Source of the DNA: JALUZX01 sp964561605
Lineage (GTDB): Bacteria > Planctomycetota > UBA1135 > JALUZX01
Direction of reading: 5' to 3'
Length of the DNA stretch: 64,000 nucleotides
Assembly: GCA_964561605.1 (NCBI GenBank)
Contig: CAZLQD010000025.1
Span: 62,001-126,000, forward strand
Position numbers and translations under genes: made by a program
Part shown: positions 44,571-53,035 of the stretch, one piece after another
Numbering within the stretch: position 1 is the stretch's first letter
Layout: every line of letters begins with the position of its first letter
Notes under the pieces: generated by a model
The model's input: the letters and a program-made list of their open reading frames with translations, nothing else
Databases searched by the model: none
Told to the model about the DNA's origin: nothing

Positions 44571-45140
44571 ATGGCGGATGTCGCCTCGAAGATCCTTGAG
44601 GACGGGAAGCGGAGGATGGAGAAGGCCCTGGAGGTCCTCCTGGAGGATTTCCGCGCCATCCGGACGGGCCGGGCCACTCCCGCCCTGGTGGAGGGGATCC
44701 GGGTGGACTACTACGGGAACCCCACTCCCTTGAACCAGATCGCCCAGATCTCCGTGCCCGAACCGAGAGGGCTGGTGATCAAGCCCTACGATCCGGGCTC
44801 CATCGCCGAGATCGAGAAGGCCATCCTCAAGTCGGATCTCGGGATCACTCCCCAGAACGACGGCAAGCTGATCCGCTTGAACTTCCCTCCCCTCTCGGAG
44901 GAGCAGAGGAAGAAGCTCGCCGCCCGGGTGAAGGAGATGGCCGAGGCGGCCAAGGTGTCCCTTCGCAACGTGCGCCGGGACCTGAACAAGTCGGCCGACG
45001 CCGCGGAGAAGGACAAGGAAGTTCCTCTCACAGAGGACGAGGCCCGCAAGCTCAGGGACGACATCCAGGACATGCTCAAGAAGTACGAGAAGAAGATCGA
45101 GGAGGCGGCCAAGAAGAAACAGGCCGAGATCCTGGAATAA
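44571..45140 (+). CDS. frr: Ribosome recycling factor
   Basis: A 189-residue RRF that splits post-termination ribosomes with EF-G. The N-terminal helix (LEVLLEDFRAIRTGRATPALVEGIRVDYYG), the VPEPRGLVIKPYD stretch and the C-terminal helices (RNVRRDLNKSADA) are canonical. Last gene of the rpsB operon. Confidence 0.97.
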   Translation: MADVASKILEDGKRRMEKALEVLLEDFRAIRTGRATPALVEGIRVDYYGNPTPLNQIAQISVPEPRGLVIKPYDPGSIAEIEKAILKSDLGITPQNDGKLIRLNFPPLSEEQRKKLAARVKEMAEAAKVSLRNVRRDLNKSADAAEKDKEVPLTEDEARKLRDDIQDMLKKYEKKIEEAAKKKQAEILE

Positions 45141-45183
45141 CCTTCCCCCTTCCGCCGCCGGCGGGCCTCCCTCAGCGGCTTCG

Positions 45184-45212
45184 TTGCCTCCTCCTCCCGG
45201 CCGGGCTATCCT
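45184..45212 (+). promoter_or_regulatory. Candidate promoter of the GH95-like gene
   Basis: TTGCCT and TATCCT are separated by 17 bases, about 40 bp before the start codon. It separates the glycosidase/uxaE pair from the translation operon. Confidence 0.5.
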
Positions 45213-45253
45213 GGGATCCGCCCCCTCCAACCCTTTCCTCCAGGACGGATCCC

Positions 45254-47620
45254 ATGAACCGCAAACTACGACTCCTGTCGCAGTGTTTTCTCCCCGCCGC
45301 CGCTCTCCTGGCCGGTTGCGCCGGTCTTCCCGGGAAGGGGGCCGCCCGGGCGGACCGGTCCTTCCTTCCTCCCTCCTCCCTGGACCTGGTCCTCGAAGCG
45401 CCGGTGGACCGGTGGGACGAAGCCCTTCCCTTGGGAAACGGTCTCCTGGGGGGGCTTCTCTGGGGCAGGGAAAACCGCCTCAGGCTCTCCCTGGACCGGG
45501 GTGACCTGTGGGACCTGCGGCTTCCCGAGATGGTCCGCAGGAAGGACTGGACCTGGAAGACCATCCAGGAACTGGTGGCCCGAAAGGACCACAAGAAGCT
45601 GGTGGAGATGTTCGACAGGCCCTACAACGCCGTCCCCCACCCCACCAAGCTTCCGGCCGGGCGCCTGGAGTTCGACCTGGACCCCTCCTGGAAGGTCCGG
45701 TCCTTCGAGCTCTCCCTGGCGAGGGCCGAAGGGTTCGCCCGGTTCGAGAAGGGTGAGCCTTTGCGGGTCTTCTATTCCGCCGCCTCGCCTGTCGCCCTCC
45801 TCCTCTTCCCGAAGGGAGCCCTGCGATCCTGGAGGATCCTCGCCCCCCGGGCGGTCCGCCGCCTGGGCTATCCAGCGGCCGAGGAGGGGGGGAAGGGCAC
45901 CCTCAAGTGGTATCGCCAGAAGGCGGCGAAGGGCCTGGTCTTCGCCGCCGTGGCCGGGACCAGGAAGACTCCCCGGGGCGTCCTCATGGCCGTGACCGTG
46001 ACCGCCGGAAGGGATGGAGAGGATCCCCTGGGGAAGGGCCGTGCCCTGGTGGCGTCCGCCCTGGAGAAGGGTTACCAGGCCTCTCTCCTTCCCCACCTGG
46101 CCTTCTGGAGGGACTTCTGGTCCCGGTCCAGGATCTGGATCCCCGACGAGCGGATCCTGAAGCACTACTACCTGGTCCAGTACTTCTACGGCGCCGCCTC
46201 CAGGCCCGGGGCCCCGCCCATGCCCCTCCAGGGGGTCTGGACGGCCGATTCGGGCGGTCTTCCCCCCTGGAAAGGGGACTACCACAACGACCTGAACACC
46301 CAGACCACCTACATGGCCTACCTCACGTCGGGCCGCTTCGAGGAGGGCCGTTGCTTCCTGGACTTCCTCTGGAAGCTCCTGCCCAGGTTCAGGCGCTTCG
46401 CCAGGCGGTTCTACGGGGCTCCCGGGGCGGCCGTTCCGGGTGTGATGACTCTTGGAGGCGATCCCATGGGGGGCTGGTCCATGTATTCCCTGAGCCCCAC
46501 GAACGCCGGGTGGATCGGGCACCTCTTCTACGAGCACTGGCGCTATACTATGGACCGGAAATTTCTCGAGGAGAGGGCCTTCCCCTGGTGCAGGGAGATC
46601 GCCCTCTGCCTGAAGAGCCTGCTCAGGCCGGGCCCGGCGGGAAACCTGGTCCTCCCCCTCTCCTCCTCCCCGGAGATCCACAACAACAGCCTGGCGGCCT
46701 GGCTCACGCCGAACAGCAACTACGACCACGACAACATGGAGATCCTCTTTCGGGAGACGGCCCGCATGGCCCGGGCCCTGGGGAGGAGAAAGGAGGCGGA
46801 GGAGTGGGAGAAGGCCGCCCGGGACCTGGGTCCAAGGGCGGTGGACCCGGCCAGGGGGGAATTGCTCCTGTGCCCGGGCGAGGCCTTGAAGTCCTCCCAC
46901 CGGCACTTTTCCCACACCATGTCCATCCATCCCTTCGGCCTTGTGAACGTGGACGGGGGGAAGGAGGACAGGAAGATCATCGACGGGACGATCGCCCTCT
47001 ACGAAAGGCTCGGCACCGGAGGCTGGGTGGGTTACAGCTTCTCCTGGATGTCCTGCCTCCGCGCCAGGGTGGGTAGGGCGGAAGACGCCCTTCGTTACCT
47101 GGACATCTTCGTCCGGGCCTTCATCCTCCGCAACGGTTTCCACGCCAACGGGGATCAGCTCAAGGCCGGGTTCTCGTACTTCCGCTACAGGCCCTTCACC
47201 CTGGAGGGGAATTTCCTGGCCGCCAGGGCGGTCCACGAGATGCTCCTCCAGAGCTGGGGCGGGGTGATCCGGATCTTCCCGGCCGTCCCCTGGAAGTGGC
47301 ACCGCGTCTCCTTCGACCGTCTCCGGGCCGAGGGGGGCTTTTCCGTCTCCGCCAGGAGGGAGGGAAACGCCACGGTCTGGTTCAAGATCACCGCTTCCCG
47401 GCCCGGGAAGGTGCGGATCCGGGACAACTTCGGCGGAAGGACCCCCAGGTGGAGCCTGCCGGGAGTGAAGAAGGAGGGAAAGGACTTCGTCCTCTTCCTC
47501 GGGAAAGGTGCTTCCCTCGAGGGAGAACTTCCCCTGCCGGAGAAGATGGAACCTCCTCCCCCGGGGGCCTACCTGGAGTTCCGTCTTCCCGGAAAGAAGA
47601 AGGGGGGAAAGAGGAAGTGA
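45254..47620 (+). CDS. Exported GH95-like glycoside hydrolase (lipoprotein)
   Basis: A 788-residue protein with a lipoprotein signal (ALLAGC, Cys near residue 23). The N-terminal domain has WDEALPLGNGLLGGLLWG and PAGRLEF, and the central barrel has LQGVWTADSG, PWKGDYHNDLNTQT, SSSPEIHNN and SHRHFSHTMSIHP. This matches the GH95 (alpha-L-fucosidase / alpha-L-galactosidase) plan, with the likely general acid in SPEIHNN. It probably removes sugars from plant or algal polysaccharides at the cell surface. The stop overlaps the GTG start of uxaE. The exact sugar is uncertain, since many GH95-like proteins differ in specificity. Confidence 0.8.
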   Translation: MNRKLRLLSQCFLPAAALLAGCAGLPGKGAARADRSFLPPSSLDLVLEAPVDRWDEALPLGNGLLGGLLWGRENRLRLSLDRGDLWDLRLPEMVRRKDWTWKTIQELVARKDHKKLVEMFDRPYNAVPHPTKLPAGRLEFDLDPSWKVRSFELSLARAEGFARFEKGEPLRVFYSAASPVALLLFPKGALRSWRILAPRAVRRLGYPAAEEGGKGTLKWYRQKAAKGLVFAAVAGTRKTPRGVLMAVTVTAGRDGEDPLGKGRALVASALEKGYQASLLPHLAFWRDFWSRSRIWIPDERILKHYYLVQYFYGAASRPGAPPMPLQGVWTADSGGLPPWKGDYHNDLNTQTTYMAYLTSGRFEEGRCFLDFLWKLLPRFRRFARRFYGAPGAAVPGVMTLGGDPMGGWSMYSLSPTNAGWIGHLFYEHWRYTMDRKFLEERAFPWCREIALCLKSLLRPGPAGNLVLPLSSSPEIHNNSLAAWLTPNSNYDHDNMEILFRETARMARALGRRKEAEEWEKAARDLGPRAVDPARGELLLCPGEALKSSHRHFSHTMSIHPFGLVNVDGGKEDRKIIDGTIALYERLGTGGWVGYSFSWMSCLRARVGRAEDALRYLDIFVRAFILRNGFHANGDQLKAGFSYFRYRPFTLEGNFLAARAVHEMLLQSWGGVIRIFPAVPWKWHRVSFDRLRAEGGFSVSARREGNATVWFKITASRPGKVRIRDNFGGRTPRWSLPGVKKEGKDFVLFLGKGASLEGELPLPEKMEPPPPGAYLEFRLPGKKKGGKRK

Positions 47621-48915
47621 GGGCGGGGGAGGACCGGGAGAAGGAAGGTCTTCCCCGCCCTGTTCCCCTGGGACGGGCGCCGAGCTTCGGCTTCGGCGAC
47701 CGGATCGGCCTGGCCACGGCGGGCCACGTGGAGGCGATGAAGCGGGCCGGAGAGGGGATTCTCCCTGTCTTCGCCCAGCAGTCTGCCCGGGAGATGGAGC
47801 GTACCGGAAGGGCGCCCGCGCGGGTCCTGGCGGAGGCCCTGGAGGGAGCGGCCGCCGCCGGGTGGACGGGTCCCCAAGGGGCGGATGCGGATCACATGAA
47901 AGAACCCGGGGACCTGGAGGCCTCGGCCCGGGCGGGATTCACCCTCTTCACCCTCGATCCTTCCGACCTGATCGATCCGGAAGCAGGAAATTACGGAAAG
48001 GAAGAGCTGGTGGAGCGCTTCCGGGCGGATGAGGCGATCCTCTCCTGGGCGGGGGACTACGTGGGGAGGACCCTTTCTCTCGGGAAGGGCCGCACCCTGG
48101 TCCTGGACGAGGTGACGGTCCTTCGGTGCGCCCTCAAGTACGGCAAGGCCCTGGAGAAGACCTGGGAGCTCGCCTCCTTCCTGGAAGCCCTCGCGAGGTC
48201 CCTGGGAAGGGATCACGAGGTGGAACTCAGCCTGGACGAGACCCCCGAGCCCACTACTCCGGCCGAGCACTACATCGTGGTCCACCAGTTGCGGGAGAGG
48301 GGCCTCAGGCTCGTCTCCCTGGCTCCCCGTTTTCCCGGCTCCTGGGAGAAGGGAGTGGATTTCCTGGGATCCCTGGAAGAGCTGGAGAGAGCCCTGGAGG
48401 AGCACCGGGCCGTTGCCGGGATCCTGGGTCCCTACAAGCTCAGCCTCCACTCCGGATCGGACAAGATCTCCGCATATCCGGTGCTGGCGCGCGCAACGGG
48501 GGGCGCCTTCCACGTGAAGACCGCCGGAACTTCCTACCTCGAGGCCTTGAGGGTCGCCGCCCGCAGGAAACCCGCCTTCTTCAGGGAGATCTGCTCCTTC
48601 GCCCGGGAGAGGTACGAAGAGGACCGGGCCACCTACCATCTCCACGCATCCCTGGACCGTGTCCCGCCGCCCGGGAAGGTTGCGGAGGAAGGGGAACTCG
48701 AGCGGGTCTACCTGGGGCTCTGGGAGGAGGTTCCCCGGGGGAAGGGTTTCTCCGCCGAGGGAAGGCAGATCCTCCACTGCACCTACGGATCGGTTCTCAC
48801 CCACCCCGAATACGGGAAGGTGCTCGTGGACCTTCTCCGGGAGGAGGCTGAGACCTACAAGGAGCTCCTGGCCCGGCACTTCGTCCGGCACCTGGAGGCC
48901 CTCCGGCGGGGCTGA
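47617..48915 (+). CDS. uxaE: Tagaturonate epimerase
   Basis: A 432-residue UxaE-family protein. Such enzymes interconvert tagaturonate and fructuronate so that galacturonate can enter the glucuronate route. Recognisable stretches are FGFGDRIGLATAGHVEAM, GADADHMK, FTLDPSD, KLSLHSGSDKISAYP and FHVKTAGTSYLEALR. The GTG start overlaps the stop of the GH95-like gene (GTGA), and the AAGAGGAA stretch upstream could act as Shine-Dalgarno. Coupling with a glycosidase supports a role in using released plant sugars and uronates. It is slightly shorter than some homologues at the N-terminus. Confidence 0.85.
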   Translation: MRAGEDREKEGLPRPVPLGRAPSFGFGDRIGLATAGHVEAMKRAGEGILPVFAQQSAREMERTGRAPARVLAEALEGAAAAGWTGPQGADADHMKEPGDLEASARAGFTLFTLDPSDLIDPEAGNYGKEELVERFRADEAILSWAGDYVGRTLSLGKGRTLVLDEVTVLRCALKYGKALEKTWELASFLEALARSLGRDHEVELSLDETPEPTTPAEHYIVVHQLRERGLRLVSLAPRFPGSWEKGVDFLGSLEELERALEEHRAVAGILGPYKLSLHSGSDKISAYPVLARATGGAFHVKTAGTSYLEALRVAARRKPAFFREICSFARERYEEDRATYHLHASLDRVPPPGKVAEEGELERVYLGLWEEVPRGKGFSAEGRQILHCTYGSVLTHPEYGKVLVDLLREEAETYKELLARHFVRHLEALRRG

Positions 48916-48946
48916 GGGCTCCCGGTCGGCCCCGGCAGGCGGGGAT

Positions 48947-48974
48947 GGGCGGCTTCGAAGAGCCGCGCCTTTTT
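48947..48974 (+). terminator. Rho-independent terminator after uxaE
   Basis: GCGGCT-(6 nt)-AGCCGC, extended by G/C pairs across a bulge, is followed directly by TTTTT. It is the clearest intrinsic terminator in the window. Confidence 0.75.
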
Positions 48975-49147
48975 CCGCCCGGGGGGGGAAGGGGCCTTCG
49001 AAGTTGGGTGGAGGGGAGGGGGGAATGTCTCGTTCCGGACGGGAGTCCCTTGCTTGGAAGGCCCCGCCCCGGGGGACGGGAGACCTGCCGGGAGGAAAAG
49101 AGTAAGATTTTGTCGAGTTCGAGCCATTTTCCAAGGAAAGGTGCCCC

Positions 49148-50269
49148 ATGAAACGATCCCTTCTCATTGCACTCCTTCTCCCTCTCGGCGCTTCCTGGGC
49201 CCAGAATCCCGTGGTGGTCCCCAAGGGCTTCGCCACGGTGGAAGGCAACTCCTATCACTGGATGATCGGGCAATACGACTATTGCCGGGCCCAGCAGATC
49301 TTTTCCAAGGCCGCCATGGGAGGGACCCCCTTCGCCATGAAGTCCCTCAAGCTCCGGCGCGACGGCAACCGGACGACCACTTTCCAGGCCCACAAAGGCC
49401 TCATCGAGGTGTATGTGAGCAACAGGAAATACGATCCGCCTTCCCACTGCGGCTTCGGATGGGACTACAACCACGGCTCCGACAAGACCCTGGTCATGAA
49501 GAAGAGGGTCATCAGCTGGGGCGTGGAGCCCAAGCCGGCCACACCGCCGGCTCCCTTCAAGGTGACCTTCCCCTTCGACAAGTTCTTCGCATACAAGGGG
49601 AACGCCTTCGTGATCGAGTGGATCTCGGATTTCACCGTCTCTCCCCCGGCCCAGTATTCCTACAACTGGGTGACCGACGCCCAGAGCTACCCCACGGGTT
49701 GGACGGCTCCCCAGACCAGCAGGCCTGCGAACATCGGAACGAGTTGCCGGCCCAAGGGGGCTTCCTCGGATCCTGCCAATTACGGTTACTTCCCCTATCC
49801 GGGTTCGCCCTTCTGGTTCTACAGCTACTGGCGGATCAACAAGGCCAACATTCCCTGCGTCCTCTTCCTCGGGACGGACGACAAGAAGTGGGGCCTCCTG
49901 AACCTTCCCTTCGACCTGTCTCCCCTGGGTGCGCAGGGGTGCAAGATCTACGTGAACATGGTCCAGGCCTACGTCTCCAAGACGGACATGAACGGCCGGG
50001 CCGACTTCCTCCTGGGTGCCGTTCCTCCCGACCCGGGGCTCCAGGGCCAGGTCTTCTACAACCAGCAGTTCGCTTTCGACCCGGGCTTCAACTCTCTGGG
50101 CATGGCCGCCACCTGGGGAAGGAAATACACCATCGGGACGGGTTTCACCGGCTCGGTGCCGGGATTCTGTTTCTACGGTTACAAGAGTTCCGCCACGAGC
50201 TCCTTCACCCTGAAGCGGCCCATCGCTCTCTACTACAGCGCCAGGGCCAATATCGTCCAGTTCAACTGA
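49148..50269 (+). CDS. Secreted protein of unknown function (planctomycete-type)
   Basis: A 373-residue protein with a signal peptide (MKRSLLIALLLPLGASWAQ). The mature part is Tyr/Trp/Phe-rich and beta-strand-like (MKSLKLRRDGNRTT; LPFDLSPLGAQGCKIY). These resemble the large families of secreted proteins of unknown function seen in planctomycete genomes, where a GCxxY turn follows a DLSxLG strand. No catalytic motif is visible. It has its own transcription unit after the uxaE terminator. The start is supported by AAGGAAAGG a few bases upstream. Confidence 0.75.
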   Translation: MKRSLLIALLLPLGASWAQNPVVVPKGFATVEGNSYHWMIGQYDYCRAQQIFSKAAMGGTPFAMKSLKLRRDGNRTTTFQAHKGLIEVYVSNRKYDPPSHCGFGWDYNHGSDKTLVMKKRVISWGVEPKPATPPAPFKVTFPFDKFFAYKGNAFVIEWISDFTVSPPAQYSYNWVTDAQSYPTGWTAPQTSRPANIGTSCRPKGASSDPANYGYFPYPGSPFWFYSYWRINKANIPCVLFLGTDDKKWGLLNLPFDLSPLGAQGCKIYVNMVQAYVSKTDMNGRADFLLGAVPPDPGLQGQVFYNQQFAFDPGFNSLGMAATWGRKYTIGTGFTGSVPGFCFYGYKSSATSSFTLKRPIALYYSARANIVQFN

Positions 50270-50353
50270 GACGGACCGGGAAGCCCCGGGGGAGCGGCCC
50301 TTCCCCGGGGCCTTCTCTCCACCAGGAGGGTAGGAGGTCCTTCCGCCCGGAGG

Positions 50354-50381
50354 TTGACCTGCCCGGGCCTTGTGCTAAGGT
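50354..50381 (+). promoter_or_regulatory. Candidate promoter of tRNA-Lys
   Basis: TTGACC and TAAGGT are separated by 16 bases, with a TGTG extended -10 just before the second hexamer, about 40 bp before the tRNA. Confidence 0.55.
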
Positions 50382-50421
50382 TTTCGCCCGATTTCCCGCC
50401 CTGGGCGGGAGCGGGCCGCAC

Positions 50422-50497
50422 GGGGGCTTAGCTCAGTTGGTAGAGCTGCGGATTTTTAATCCGTAGGTCGGGGGTTCGAGTCCCTCAGCCCCTACCA
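50422..50497 (+). tRNA. tRNA-Lys (anticodon TTT)
   Basis: A complete cloverleaf: acceptor GGGGGCT/AGCCCCT, D arm GCTCAGTTGGTAGAGC, anticodon stem GCGGA/TCCGT with loop TTTTTAA (anticodon TTT, reads AAA/AAG), T arm with TTCGAGT. Discriminator A, and CCA is encoded in the DNA (50495-50497). Confidence 0.97.
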
Positions 50498-50520
50498 CTC
50501 CGGTCCCCCGCCGGGAGGAC

Positions 50521-50555
50521 GCTCCCTCCCATTCCGGGAGAGAGGGGCTTTTTGG
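50521..50555 (+). terminator. Terminator after tRNA-Lys
   Basis: CTCCC-ATTCC-GGGAG with outer GC pairs (GCTC ... GGGGC) is followed by TTTTT. Confidence 0.6.
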
Positions 50556-50561
50556 GGAGGG

Positions 50562-50590
50562 TTGCTTTTTCCTGAAGCCCTTCCTAGACT
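50562..50590 (+). promoter_or_regulatory. Candidate promoter of tRNA-Glu
   Basis: TTGCTT and TAGACT are separated by 17 bases, just past the tRNA-Lys terminator and about 90 bp before tRNA-Glu. Confidence 0.55.
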
Positions 50591-50681
50591 CTTCCCGAAA
50601 TTGTGGGAACAGGCCCCTCCTCGGAGGGGTTTTCCCGTCCTCGGGGCTGGAAAGTGCGGCTTTCCGGCCGGGAATCTGGGC

Positions 50682-50758
50682 GGCCCCGTGGTGCAGCCAG
50701 GTTAGCACGTCGGCCTTTCAAGCCGGTAACACGGGTTCGAATCCCGTCGGGGCTGCCA
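50682..50758 (+). tRNA. tRNA-Glu (anticodon TTC)
   Basis: A complete cloverleaf: acceptor GGCCCCG/CGGGGCT, D arm with AGGTTAGCAC, anticodon stem TCGGC/GCCGG with loop CTTTCAA (anticodon TTC), T arm CGGGTTCGAATCCCG. Discriminator G, encoded CCA at 50756-50758. It lies 43 bp before the Trm112-like gene and may share its transcript. Confidence 0.97.
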
Positions 50759-50800
50759 TCTTTCCCCTTCGAAGGGGTTTTTCCTGGGAGGAAGCTGGCC

Positions 50801-51070
50801 ATGACAGGCGAAGAGCCCCTGGTGGATCCGGAACTTCTCGAGCGTCTTGCCTGCCCCAGGACCCGCAAACCCCTGAAGCTGGCCGATCCGGCCACGGTGG
50901 AGGCCCTCAACCGGGCCATCGAGGCGGGAACCCTGGTGAACCGGGAGGGGAAGAAGCTGGAGGAGAAGCTGGACGGAGCCCTCCTTGTGGAAGGGGAGAA
51001 CCTGGCCTACCCCATTCGGGACAAGATTCCCGTCCTCCTCGTGGAGGAGGCCTTCCAACTCCCTGCCTGA
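50801..51070 (+). CDS. Trm112-like small zinc-ribbon-type protein (YcaR/DUF343)
   Basis: An 89-residue Trm112p-family protein. The motif LLERLACPRTRKPL begins the domain and YPIRDKIPVLLVEEA ends it. The usual zinc cysteines are reduced to one. In eukaryotes and archaea Trm112 activates methyltransferases. The bacterial role is not fixed. The start has GGGAGGAA upstream. The frame is open upstream across tRNA-Glu, which is not coding. Confidence 0.85.
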   Translation: MTGEEPLVDPELLERLACPRTRKPLKLADPATVEALNRAIEAGTLVNREGKKLEEKLDGALLVEGENLAYPIRDKIPVLLVEEAFQLPA

Positions 51071-51132
51071 AAGAGCCCGGGATCCTCCTTCCCCTTGGGC
51101 TTCCCGGAGGAGGCCTCTCTTTCCCCGCCTTC

Positions 51133-52065
51133 CTACCGCCCGTGGGGGTGGGCCTTCCGGTAGATCTCCCGGAGGCGGTCCAGGCCCAAGTGGGTGTAGA
51201 TCTGGGTGGCCGCCAGGCTGGAGTGTCCCAGCATCTCCTGGACGATCCGAAGATCCGCCCCCCGGTTCAGGATGTGGGTGGCGAAGGAGTGGCGGAGGAG
51301 GTGGGGGTGGACCCGGCAGGAGAGCCCTGCCAGGGCGGCGGCCTTCTCCAGGATCTGGGCGATCCGCCTGGTGGAGAGTCCCTTGCCCTTGTGGCCCAGA
51401 AAGAGCCACCCTTCCACCTTTCCCAGGCGCCGCCTCAGGGACTCCCTTTCCCGGAGCCACTCTTTCACGGCCTTCCTGGCGGGCCGGCCCAGGAGGACGA
51501 GCCGCTCCTTGCGGCCCTTGCCCAGGACCTTTCCCACTCCTCTGGCCAGGTCCAGGTCGGCCTTCCTGAGCCTGGTGAGCTCGCCCACCCGGACCCCCGT
51601 GGAGTAGAGGACCTCCAGGATGGCCTTGTCCCGGATGCCGAAGAAATCCCTGGGCAAGGGGGCTTCCAGGAGGCGGGTCACCTCTTCCTCGGTCAGGAGC
51701 CTGGGCAGGCGGCGGGGTTTCCTGGGCGTTCTGAGGGCCACGGCCGGGTCTTGCTCCAGGAAGCCTTCCTGGAGGAGGAACCGGAAGAAGGCCTTCAAGG
51801 AGGCCACTTTTCTCCCCAGAGTCGAAGGAGAGAGGCCCTTTCCCTTGAGGTGGGCCAGGTAGCGGCGCATCTCGATCCGGTCCACCTGGGCGAGGAGCCG
51901 GCCTTCTTCCTGGAGAAAGACCAGGAAATCGCCGATGTCTCCCTGGTAGGCCCGGATGGTGTGGGGCGAGGCCCCCCGGACGCCTTCCAGGAAATCCCTG
52001 AACCGGGCCAGGGCCTGGAATTCCGGGCCGTTCTTTGGATCCGGGTCCTGGAGAGGGGGGGTCAT
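51133..52065 (-). CDS. Tyrosine recombinase XerC/XerD
   Basis: A 310-residue site-specific recombinase. The N-terminal SAM-like domain (RFRDFLEGVRGASPHTIRAY) and C-terminal catalytic domain are complete. The active-site residues are visible as R in STGVRVGEL, K in GKGRKER, HxxR in HLLRHSF, H in LGHSS and the nucleophile Y in QIYTH. It most likely resolves chromosome dimers at dif. No integrase-like neighbours suggest a mobile element. The ATG matches the family start, though the frame continues upstream. It diverges from a HEAT-repeat gene. XerC and XerD cannot be told apart with certainty. Confidence 0.92.
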   Translation of the reverse strand: MTPPLQDPDPKNGPEFQALARFRDFLEGVRGASPHTIRAYQGDIGDFLVFLQEEGRLLAQVDRIEMRRYLAHLKGKGLSPSTLGRKVASLKAFFRFLLQEGFLEQDPAVALRTPRKPRRLPRLLTEEEVTRLLEAPLPRDFFGIRDKAILEVLYSTGVRVGELTRLRKADLDLARGVGKVLGKGRKERLVLLGRPARKAVKEWLRERESLRRRLGKVEGWLFLGHKGKGLSTRRIAQILEKAAALAGLSCRVHPHLLRHSFATHILNRGADLRIVQEMLGHSSLAATQIYTHLGLDRLREIYRKAHPHGR

Positions 52066-52103
52066 GACTGGGGGAAACTTGTCATCTTTGCGTAGAAAAC
52101 CGT

Positions 52104-52120
52104 AAAGTCCCGGGGACTTT
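52104..52120. promoter_or_regulatory. Perfect palindrome in the xer / HEAT intergenic region
   Basis: AAAGTCC-CGG-GGACTTT is a 17-bp perfect palindrome in the 142-bp divergent gap. It is a candidate operator for either gene. It is unlikely to be a dif site, which is longer and asymmetric (about 28 bp). An A/T-rich CAATAATAAGG follows on the plus side. Confidence 0.45.
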
Positions 52121-52207
52121 GGGGATTTCCGGCAATAATAAGGAAGGTGGAGCCCCGCCGGGGGGTCCAAGGAAAGCATCGCCTCTGGGTGTAACAGGAG
52201 CCAGGCC

Positions 52208-53035
52208 ATGAAACGATCCCTTTTTCCGGTAGCTCTGCTCTCCCTTCTCCTCCTGGGAGCCGGGCCGGCGGTCTCCGCACAGGTCGGGCATCCCCAGGGT
52301 GTGAAGAAGGCCGTCAAGAAGAAGCCCGATCCCCGGGTGAAGGAAGGGTTGAAGAAGCTCAAGGCCCTGGTCCGCAAAAGGGGAAAGCAGGACGCCGCCG
52401 CCGCCGAGGAGATCCAGAACCTGGTCAAGCTTGCCGTGGACAGCGCCGACTCGGACAAGAAGGCCGTGGCGAAGGAGCTGGGCAGGATCCTCAAGACGCC
52501 CCGCAAGCTCACCCAGGTGACTCTTTACACCGCCGCCATCGAAGGCCTCAAGGCCCTGGGGCACTTCGGCTCCAAGCCCTTGCTCGCCGCTTTGAAGAGC
52601 AAGAATTTCCGGAAGAAGGAAAGGCTCCAGCTCAAGTGCGACATCATCCGGGCCATCGGCGCCACCAAGGATCCCTCCATGGTGAAGCCCTTGCTGGACA
52701 TCATGGAGAGGGACAAGGACATCCAGGCGAACGCCGCCGCCGTCCAGGCCCTGGGGAACTTCGCCAAACAGCCGGAACGGGTTCGCAAGCTCATCGTGGA
52801 GCGGGTGGTCCGTTTCTTCGCCTCCACCGACGACAGCTCCCGGAGCCTGGATCCCAACGACCCCATGGCCGATTTCTACCGGCGGAAACTGGCCGCCGTG
52901 GGCGGCCCTTGCCAGGACACCCTGAAGGCCCTCACGGGCCGGAGCCTTCCTTCTTCCCTGGAATGGGTGAAGTGGTGGAACCACAACAAGGGGAAGCGCT
53001 GGGACAAGAAGCCTTCCCGGAGGAGAAGCCGCTAG
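52208..53035 (+). CDS. Exported HEAT-repeat protein, small
   Basis: A 275-residue protein with a signal peptide (residues 1 to about 24, ending VSAQ). Several HEAT-type helix pairs follow, with regular motifs such as ALKSKNFRKKERLQ and DKDIQANAAAVQALGNFA. It is very rich in Lys. No catalytic motif is present, and protein-protein binding is the expected role. The stop overlaps the GTG of the next gene (TAGTG). It heads a three-gene run of envelope proteins before rny. Confidence 0.8.
   Translation: MKRSLFPVALLSLLLLGAGPAVSAQVGHPQGVKKAVKKKPDPRVKEGLKKLKALVRKRGKQDAAAAEEIQNLVKLAVDSADSDKKAVAKELGRILKTPRKLTQVTLYTAAIEGLKALGHFGSKPLLAALKSKNFRKKERLQLKCDIIRAIGATKDPSMVKPLLDIMERDKDIQANAAAVQALGNFAKQPERVRKLIVERVVRFFASTDDSSRSLDPNDPMADFYRRKLAAVGGPCQDTLKALTGRSLPSSLEWVKWWNHNKGKRWDKKPSRRRSR

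Noticed and set aside
51133..52065. Integrase of a mobile element next to two tRNA genes
   Set aside because: The protein is a typical XerC/D in length and motifs. There are no attachment repeats at the tRNA 3-prime ends and no phage-like neighbours.
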